The translations under genes were made by a program, and so were the position numbers. DNA of 5,836 nt from Hyphomicrobiales bacterium (GTDB lineage Bacteria; Pseudomonadota; Alphaproteobacteria; Rhizobiales; Aestuariivirgaceae), in NCBI GenBank assembly GCA_025362535.1, contig JANYGE010000391.1:1-5836 (forward strand). Direction: 5' to 3'. Under the pieces are notes generated by a model. It was given only the letters and a program-made list of their open reading frames with translations, was not told the origin of the DNA and ran no database searches. Below are positions 1 through 4,946 of the stretch, one piece after another. Each line of letters opens with the position of its first letter. Within the stretch, counting starts at the first letter, position 1.

Positions 1-722
1 TCTTGTCCGTGCAGGCGGGGCGTGATGCGCGGGTGCCGCTCTCACTTCTCACTGATGGTTCTGAATTTGCGGGCGAGATTTTGTCGGATGCCAAGGGCAA
101 GCGCGTTGCTTGGCTGGGAGATCTAAACGGAGCTTTGCCGATGGAGCCTGGCGTTCTGCAGATTTGCCAGAATGGCTTGAAGGGCCTTGAGACTGCGGGT
201 GCAGAGGTGGAAGCCATGGTGCCGCAATTTGATTATGAACGGCTATGGCAGGCCTTTAAAGTCTTGCGGCAGTTTAGTGCGGGGGGCGGGATGATCGCGC
301 ATTACAATAACCCTGCTGAACGCGCTTTGCTTAAGCCAGAAGCCATTTGGGAGATTGAGCAATCGCTCAAACTCAGTGCGCTTGATGTTTACCAGGCAGC
401 AGTTGTGCGCTCGGAATGGTACCAGTGCGTGATAAAAACCTTCGCGGAGTTTGATTTTCTGGCTTTACCATCTGCCCAAGTCTTTCCTTTCGCGGTGGAA
501 CAGCATTGGCCAAAAATTATTAATGGCGTTGCAATGGACTCCTATCATCGCTGGATGCAGATTGTATCACTCGGAACCATGTCCGGTTGCCCAATAATAA
601 GCGTTCCTGTTGGATTTGCAGGCAATCGTGCCATGGGAATGCAACTCATGGGCAAGCCGCAGGACGATATCGGTGTTTTAAAGCTGGCACGGGCCTATGA
701 AGTGATCTGGACTCATAAATAG
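1..722 (+). CDS. Amidase-signature family hydrolase, C-terminal part (5' end outside window)
   Basis: Amidase-signature enzymes hydrolyse carboxamide, carbamoyl or related C-N bonds in the cytoplasm. The visible 239 residues (in frame from base 3) are about the C-terminal half of a family whose members usually have 450-500 residues. They open with LSVQAGRDARVPLSL, which matches the stretch just after the catalytic core (typically LLSVMAGPDPRDPLSL). They then show DFLALPSAQVFPF at visible residues 151-163, GCPIISVPVGF at 195-205 and GMQLMGKP at 212-219, the usual C-terminal landmarks. The Lys-Ser-Ser catalytic triad and glycine/serine-rich loop lie upstream of the window, so activity cannot be checked. 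The TTG at base 3 is an internal Leu codon, not a start. It ends in TAG, 127 bases before the binding-protein gene on the same strand, with no clear terminator between, so co-transcription is possible. Family assignment is firm; the substrate is unknown. Confidence 0.88.
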   Translation, partial: LSVQAGRDARVPLSLLTDGSEFAGEILSDAKGKRVAWLGDLNGALPMEPGVLQICQNGLKGLETAGAEVEAMVPQFDYERLWQAFKVLRQFSAGGGMIAHYNNPAERALLKPEAIWEIEQSLKLSALDVYQAAVVRSEWYQCVIKTFAEFDFLALPSAQVFPFAVEQHWPKIINGVAMDSYHRWMQIVSLGTMSGCPIISVPVGFAGNRAMGMQLMGKPQDDIGVLKLARAYEVIWTHK

Positions 723-849
723 CCCATTGTAAGACTGTCACATAAGAGTCATAAATGTTGGCGAAATAACCAAAGAGCCATTTTCCTTGGCCAGTTATTG
801 AATTGAGTGGCTGGCATTGTGCTGGCCTCGCTATCGGAGGAGTGAAACT
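723..849 (+). promoter_or_regulatory. Intergenic leader of the binding-protein gene; weak promoter candidate and TGGC half-site cluster
   Basis: This 127-base gap holds no gene. A weak sigma70-like pair is visible: TTGTAA at 727-732 and CATAAA at 750-755 with a 17-base spacer, each matching four of six consensus bases. The stretch also carries many copies of TGGC or its complement GCCA: 759-762, 777-780, TGGCCA at 788-793, 808-811, 812-815 and 823-826. The CTGGC copies at 811-815 and 822-826 are 11 bases apart, about one helical turn, and an inverted copy GCCAG lies at 790-794. This could be an operator region, but neither promoter nor operator is more than a candidate. No intrinsic terminator for the amidase gene was seen. 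Confidence 0.3.
836..842 (+). promoter_or_regulatory. Ribosome-binding site GGAGGAG of the binding-protein gene
   Basis: GGAGGAG is a near-perfect anti-Shine-Dalgarno match placed 7 bases before the ATG at 850. It decides the start: the open frame extends back to an ATG at 817, but that would place the ribosome-binding site inside the gene and add 11 residues (MCWPRYRRSET) unlike a Tat signal n-region. A later in-frame ATG at 892 (MSRRSL) has no comparable site upstream. Confidence 0.85.
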
Positions 850-2004
850 ATGAAGACATCAAATACGCATGATACACTGCGCGCCGCCCAAATGTCGCGC
901 CGCAGCTTGATGAAGTCGGCAGCGGCTCTCGGCGCTGTTGGTTTTGCCAGCCCATTGTTCGTGAAGAACGCTTTCTCGTCATCAGGCGAACTCAACCATA
1001 TGGGTTGGGCTGGTTATGATGGCTACAAGGCCTCGATCGAAGCTTTCACCAAGAAAACCGGCATTAAGGTGAACTTGGTTGAGCAACCAGACAATGACAC
1101 GATTTTTGCTCAAGCCAAGCTTGCTGCGCAAACTGGTGCGTTCGACACTGTTGAGCCAACAGTTGATCGCGTGAAGTCTTATGTTGAAAATGATCTGGTT
1201 CAGCCATGGGATGATTCAAAGACAACTTTGGGCAGCTATTTGCCTGGCATGGTTGATGGTCTGGCCGGTGAAATGGCATCCATCGATGGCAAGCGTTATT
1301 TCTTGCCAGCTGTTTGGGGCACTGAAGCAATTGTTTACAACAAAGAAAAGTTCCCAACTGAATATGGCAAAGCCAGCTTGGCTGATCTTTGGGGTGAAGG
1401 CCTTGAAGGCAAAGTGACTGTTCGTGCTCACTCTGCTCTCGCATCTTTGGGCCGTGTTTTGGATGCTGCTGGCAAATTGCCAAAGCCATTCATGGATGGT
1501 TACAAGAGCGATGATGACATGAAGGTCATCTGGGATGTGATCCTCGCAGAAGCCATCAAGAAGAAGGGCAATATTGCTCAATTCTGGAAGGGCGAAAACG
1601 AAGCTCAAGCTGCATTCCGTACCAATGGTTGCATTCTTGGCCAGTGCTGGGATTCAACTGGCTTCAACATGGGCAAAGATGGCTTCGGCTATGTTGCTCC
1701 GAAGGAAGGCGCATTTGCATGGAACCAAGGTTACATGATGATGAAGAACGCCAAGAACGTTGAACAAGCCATTGAATGGGCAAACTTCCAAGCAACAGCC
1801 GAAGGTGGCGCAGCCATGGCTAAGACCTATGCTGCTAACCCAGTTGGTAAGGGCGCTATTGAGCTCATGGATCCAGCAAACACTGCATTCTACAATGCAG
1901 CATTCCCTGGAGACGCCTTGACCAAGCTTTGGTGGTGGCCAGTTCAGACCAGCTCCTTCTTGAAGCTGCGTGCTGAATATGCAGACAAGTTCATTGCTGC
2001 TTAA
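850..2004 (+). CDS. Tat-exported periplasmic solute-binding protein, PotD-like, of an ABC importer
   Basis: This is the periplasmic receptor that delivers ligand to the permease pair encoded downstream. The 384-residue protein has a twin-arginine signal: S16-R-R-S-L-M-K22, then the hydrophobic stretch A24-F37, with cleavage likely near residues 41-45. The mature part resembles PotD and related bacterial solute-binding proteins (group 8 type): LNHMGWAGYDGY at the first strand, FTKKTGIKVN, a GTEAIVYN segment at 157-164, LADLWGEGLEGKV, and PKEGAFAWNQGY near 284-295. Trp267 and Trp291 align with the Trp pair that sandwiches polyamine in E. coli PotD (W229 and W255). The acidic partners do not align: PotD E36, D168, E171 and D257 fall on Gly, Ala/His, Leu and Gln293. 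Ligand is therefore probably not a plain polyamine (inference). The mature protein has only two Cys, 261 and 266. Proline codons are 11 CCA of 14, unlike the neighbouring genes, which suggests high expression. An intrinsic terminator follows the stop. Confidence 0.9.
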   Translation: MKTSNTHDTLRAAQMSRRSLMKSAAALGAVGFASPLFVKNAFSSSGELNHMGWAGYDGYKASIEAFTKKTGIKVNLVEQPDNDTIFAQAKLAAQTGAFDTVEPTVDRVKSYVENDLVQPWDDSKTTLGSYLPGMVDGLAGEMASIDGKRYFLPAVWGTEAIVYNKEKFPTEYGKASLADLWGEGLEGKVTVRAHSALASLGRVLDAAGKLPKPFMDGYKSDDDMKVIWDVILAEAIKKKGNIAQFWKGENEAQAAFRTNGCILGQCWDSTGFNMGKDGFGYVAPKEGAFAWNQGYMMMKNAKNVEQAIEWANFQATAEGGAAMAKTYAANPVGKGAIELMDPANTAFYNAAFPGDALTKLWWWPVQTSSFLKLRAEYADKFIAA

Positions 2005-2020
2005 TTCAATCAGTTAATGG

Positions 2021-2049
2021 AGCGACGGGCGAAAGCCCGTCGCTTTTTT
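2021..2049 (+). terminator. Rho-independent terminator between binding-protein and ATPase genes
   Basis: AGCGACGGGC (2021-2030) pairs perfectly with GCCCGTCGCT (2035-2044) around a GAAA tetraloop, and six T residues (2044-2049) follow. It lies 16 bases after the binding-protein stop. Because the rest of the transporter lies downstream on the same strand, it probably acts as a partial terminator or transcript 3'-end stabiliser. That would keep binding protein in excess over membrane components, a common arrangement for ABC importers. Alternatively the ATPase gene has its own promoter in 2050-2129. Confidence 0.93.
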
Positions 2050-2081
2050 GTTATTGCACTTTGCTAAAAAGAATAAGAAGC

Positions 2082-2096
2082 TTGGCAAAAAGCCAA
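2082..2096. promoter_or_regulatory. Palindrome TTGGC-N5-GCCAA upstream of the ATPase gene, possible operator
   Basis: A perfect 5-bp inverted repeat, TTGGC AAAAA GCCAA, sits 33 bases before the ATPase start. It contains a T-N11-A core of the kind bound by LysR-type regulators, and TTGGC also occurs twice (758-762, 787-791) in front of the binding-protein gene. TTGGCA at 2082-2087 could also serve as a -35 element, but I see no convincing -10 at the right distance. As a hairpin it is short and not followed by a proper T run, so a second terminator is unlikely. The operator role is speculative. Confidence 0.3.
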
Positions 2097-2115
2097 CTTT
2101 AATAATGGGGCGGAC

Positions 2116-2121
2116 GGGGAG
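2116..2121 (+). promoter_or_regulatory. Ribosome-binding site GGGGAG of the ATPase gene
   Basis: A purine-rich GGGGAG lies 8 bases before the ATG at 2130 and supports that start. The encoded protein begins MSEDVELSHVNMDFG, the usual N-terminus for a PotA-type ATPase whose first strand starts within five residues. Confidence 0.7.
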
Positions 2122-2129
2122 TTTGAGCG

Positions 2130-3221
2130 ATGAGTGAAGACGTTGAATTGTCTCACGTGAATATGGATTTCGGCAAGTTTCGTGCCGTCAATAATGTCAA
2201 TGTCACTATTAAGGCGGGGGAATTTTTTTCATTCCTCGGGCCATCGGGTTGCGGCAAGACCACAATCTTGCGGTTGATTTCGGGGTTCATGGACCCAACG
2301 GGTGGTGCGGTTAAAATCGGTGGCAAGGATATGATTGGCATTGGGCCAAACATGCGCCCCACCGCCTTGATTTTCCAAAACTTGGCCTTGTTCCCCCTCA
2401 TGCCAGTCTGGGAGAATATTGCCTTTGGTCTTGAAGTGCGTGGGGTTGATAAAGCTACACGCCGCGCCAAGGCTGAGGAGCTTTTGAAGCTGGTTGATTT
2501 GCATGATTCAGCCGATAAGAAAGTGAGCCAACTTTCAGGTGGACAAAAGCAACGCGTGGCGATTGCCCGCGCTCTTGCGGTTGAACCCAAAGTGATGTTG
2601 CTTGATGAGCCGCTTTCGGCGCTCGATTTGAAGTTGCGCCAACATATGCGCGCCGAGCTTCGCGCCATTCAAAAGCGCACGGGCGTTACATTTATTTATA
2701 TTACGCATGATCAAGGCGAAGCCTTGGCCATGTCAGACCGTGTGGGCGTTATGTCTCAGGGTGTGCTGCAGCAGGTTGGCACACCGATGGAGATTTATAA
2801 CAATCCGGCAAATGGCTTTGTGGCCTCCTTCGTGGGGGAAAACAATGTGTTTGAGGGTACAGTGAAATCTCTCAGCAATGGTGTGGCGACTTTTGCTACG
2901 TCATCTGGCAATTTCACATCGAAGGTGGGGCCTGGTGTTGTGAAAGGCACGCAAGCCAAAATCTATGTGCGGCCCGAGCACAGTTTCCTTCAAGCCAAAG
3001 CTTCCACCAAGACCAACTCTATTCCGGTTGATGTGGCGGAAATGGCGTTTGAGGGCAACTTTGTAAATATCTTTGTGAAAGATGCCAAGGGTGCCACCCA
3101 TATGGTGCAGGCGCAGAATGATCCGAACGCTTCACCGCCAGTGCGGGGTTCAAAACAACATATGGTGTTTGATACTGAAGATGCTGTCGTGCTGGTGGAT
3201 GCTGCCACCGCTTCACATTAG
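2130..3221 (+). CDS. ABC importer ATP-binding protein, PotA-like
   Basis: This cytoplasmic ATPase dimerises and couples ATP hydrolysis to opening of the permease pair. Its 363 residues are the normal length for the PotA/MalK-type class with a C-terminal regulatory domain. All nucleotide-binding motifs are intact: Walker A GPSGCGKT at 37-44, Q-loop Gln83 in FQNLALFP, signature LSGGQKQR at 135-142, Walker B VMLLDEP at 155-161, D-loop SALD at 163-166 and switch His193 in ITHDQ. From about residue 240 a TOBE-type domain follows, with the typical YVRPEHSFL segment near 283. The stop (TAG) is 11 bases before the first permease start, so the two are surely co-transcribed. The polyamine-type family label comes from overall resemblance; ATPases of this class do not determine substrate, so it should not be read as evidence for polyamine transport. 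Confidence 0.95.
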   Translation: MSEDVELSHVNMDFGKFRAVNNVNVTIKAGEFFSFLGPSGCGKTTILRLISGFMDPTGGAVKIGGKDMIGIGPNMRPTALIFQNLALFPLMPVWENIAFGLEVRGVDKATRRAKAEELLKLVDLHDSADKKVSQLSGGQKQRVAIARALAVEPKVMLLDEPLSALDLKLRQHMRAELRAIQKRTGVTFIYITHDQGEALAMSDRVGVMSQGVLQQVGTPMEIYNNPANGFVASFVGENNVFEGTVKSLSNGVATFATSSGNFTSKVGPGVVKGTQAKIYVRPEHSFLQAKASTKTNSIPVDVAEMAFEGNFVNIFVKDAKGATHMVQAQNDPNASPPVRGSKQHMVFDTEDAVVLVDAATASH

Positions 3222-3232
3222 GGGCAGGGGCT

Positions 3233-4117
3233 ATGGGTGAACTTTTCAGACGCTATGGTTACGGGCTTTCAATTACGATGGTGGGGTTAACAGCCTTCTG
3301 GCTGTTGATGTTGGTGGTTATTCCAAATCTGGTGTTGTTTGAATTTTCATTCAAGCCGTATTTGCCAGTGGTTGATCTGGGCGGGCCGAAAGATGTTTAT
3401 TCGCTCAAAAACTATGAAACATTTTTGAACAGCCCCATTCATATTACGATATTCTGGAAGACGGTTCTTTATAGCAGCTTGGTGACATTGACTTGTTTGG
3501 TACTGAGTTATCCTCTGGCCTATTTTTTATCAAAAGTTTGCCGCCCCGCCAATGCGCCTACCATTTTCTTGCTGCTACTCATTCCGCTTTGGGTGAGCGA
3601 AATTTTGCGGTCCTTTGCATGGTTTATCATCCTAGCATTTCAGGGGCCTTTGAATGCACTGCTGCTGGGTTTGCATGTTATTCATGATCCTATTCGCTGG
3701 CTCTCAGGCTTTAACGGCGTGATCATTGGTCTGATCTATTCTTATGTTCTCTTCATGCTGTTCCCGATCTATAACGCAATTTCTTCGCTCGATACAAACC
3801 AAGTCGAGGCGGCTCAGGATTTGGGCTCATCCATGTGGCGCACGCATTGGCGCGTGGTTATTCCACATTCTAAACCCGGTATCGCTTCTGGTTGCGTTAT
3901 GGTGTTTATGTTGTGTGCAGGTTCAGTGATTGTGCCCAGCACATTGGCTTCCACCAATTCGCGCTGGTTCACCGAGATCATTCAGCAATGGATGTTTGAA
4001 GGTTTGGATTGGAATACGGGTGCAGCTTATGCGTTCCTGCTCTTGGTGTTGTGTATTTTATTCGTCAGCATTGTGATGCGCGTTCTCAACGTGCGTCTTG
4101 TTGATATTGCGAAGTGA
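3233..4117 (+). CDS. ABC importer permease, PotB-like (first of pair)
   Basis: An inner-membrane subunit forming half of the translocation pore. The 294-residue protein has six likely membrane segments, roughly at 13-36, 72-100, 110-136, 160-182, 215-240 and 264-284. The long loop between the first two (about 37-71) is typical of the PotB subunit. The cytoplasmic EAA coupling loop, which docks on the ATPase, is clear at 192-215 (EAAQDLGSSMWRTHWRVVIP). The segment LLLIPLWVSEILRSFAW (114-130) is a PotB-family hallmark. The start at 3233 is supported by AGGGG at 3220-3224, which overlaps the ATPase stop and is 8 bases from the ATG. The next permease starts 10 bases after this stop. No defects seen. 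Confidence 0.93.
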   Translation: MGELFRRYGYGLSITMVGLTAFWLLMLVVIPNLVLFEFSFKPYLPVVDLGGPKDVYSLKNYETFLNSPIHITIFWKTVLYSSLVTLTCLVLSYPLAYFLSKVCRPANAPTIFLLLLIPLWVSEILRSFAWFIILAFQGPLNALLLGLHVIHDPIRWLSGFNGVIIGLIYSYVLFMLFPIYNAISSLDTNQVEAAQDLGSSMWRTHWRVVIPHSKPGIASGCVMVFMLCAGSVIVPSTLASTNSRWFTEIIQQWMFEGLDWNTGAAYAFLLLVLCILFVSIVMRVLNVRLVDIAK

Positions 4118-4127
4118 GGATTTAAAA

Positions 4128-4946
4128 ATGTCATCCAAAGCTTTCGGCAATTTTGTAATCCGCGCCTATCTCGTGATCTTCTTGTTGTTCATGCTGCTGC
4201 CACTTGTGGTGATGGGCGGGGCGGCACTCAATGATTCTCGTATGCCTTCAGTTTATCCGTGGGTCGGGTTTACCGGCCAATGGTTTTCTGATTTGTGGAA
4301 TGATCAAGTTATGTGGGGGGCCATTCGCAACACGCTCATAGTTGCTGTTTGTGTTGTGGGAATTTCTGTTCCAATTGGCACAGCAGGTGCGATACTTCTG
4401 AACTCAGTGAAACCCAATGTGCGTTCGTTCATCTATGGTTTCATGGTGGCCCCGATTTTAACACCCGGTGCCGTGATTGGCATTTCTACGTTACTGTTCT
4501 GGAATAATTTTCATGTGTCTGCCGGTTTGCATCTTTCTGTTCTGGGGCAAGTATCGTTTATCGCGGCTTATGTAATGTTGCTGGTTCTAGCGCGTCTGCA
4601 AAGCTTTGATCCGGGGCTTGAAGAGGCGGCACTGGATTTGGGGGCAAATCACGGCCAAGTGATGCGCCGCATTCTTATTCCGCACTTATATCCGGCAATT
4701 GGCGCTGGTGCTTTGATTGCATTTTTCCAATCGGTGGAAAATTACAACATCACATTGTTCACCCGCGGCAATTCGCAAACCCTCACGGTTTATGTAGGCT
4801 CGAAAATCCGTTCTGGCATCACCCCTACGATTAATGCCTTGGCTTTGATTTTTATCGTGCTTACGGTGATTGCGGCCATCACTTATGAAATTTTGCGGCG
4901 GCGCGAACAGGCGCGGCAAGCTTTGATCAAGATTGAAGATGAATGA
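4128..4946 (+). CDS. ABC importer permease, PotC-like (second of pair)
   Basis: The partner permease subunit, 272 residues, six likely membrane segments (about 9-33, 65-92, 101-124, 138-157, 188-210, 234-255). The EAA loop is at 165-187 (EEAALDLGANHGQVMRR followed by ILIPHLY), and the PotC-like ENYNITLFTRG follows at 204-214. The start at 4128 is chosen because GAGGA at 4116-4120 lies 7 bases upstream. The frame runs back to an ATG at 4098, but that start would overlap the previous permease by 20 bases, has no ribosome-binding site and adds a charged LILRSEDLK stretch before the hydrophobic N-terminus. The C-terminus is a basic then acidic cytoplasmic tail (RRREQARQALIKIEDE). Its TGA stop overlaps the ATG of the enolase-superfamily gene (ATGA at 4943-4946), suggesting translational coupling. 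Confidence 0.93.
   Translation: MSSKAFGNFVIRAYLVIFLLFMLLPLVVMGGAALNDSRMPSVYPWVGFTGQWFSDLWNDQVMWGAIRNTLIVAVCVVGISVPIGTAGAILLNSVKPNVRSFIYGFMVAPILTPGAVIGISTLLFWNNFHVSAGLHLSVLGQVSFIAAYVMLLVLARLQSFDPGLEEAALDLGANHGQVMRRILIPHLYPAIGAGALIAFFQSVENYNITLFTRGNSQTLTVYVGSKIRSGITPTINALALIFIVLTVIAAITYEILRRREQARQALIKIEDE

Noticed and set aside
3..5. TTG as a start codon for the amidase
   Set aside because: The frame is mid-protein: the sequence after it matches an internal amidase segment and the catalytic core must lie upstream of the window.
817..849. ATG 817 as start of the binding protein
   Set aside because: It would place the GGAGGAG ribosome-binding site inside the gene and lacks its own; the added residues do not fit the Tat signal.
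1064..1489. Long antisense open frame inside the binding-protein gene (another overlaps at 1216-1608)
   Set aside because: Low-complexity Gln/His/Cys-rich product with no recognisable domain, fully opposite a well-supported gene; a shadow of its codon bias.
2082..2100. TTGGC-GCCAA hairpin as a second terminator
   Set aside because: The stem is only 5 bp and AT-flanked, followed by CTTT rather than a T run; the strong terminator at 2021-2049 already serves this role.
2054..2110. Sigma70 promoter for the ATPase gene
   Set aside because: TTGCAC (2054) and TTGGCA (2082) are acceptable -35 elements, but neither has a credible -10 at 16-18 bases.
2153..2668. Antisense open frame inside the ATPase gene
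   Set aside because: Mirrors the conserved ATPase motifs codon by codon and has no ribosome-binding site or domain of its own.
4098..4127. ATG 4098 as start of the second permease
   Set aside because: It overlaps the first permease by 20 bases with no ribosome-binding site, while ATG 4128 has GAGGA at ideal spacing.
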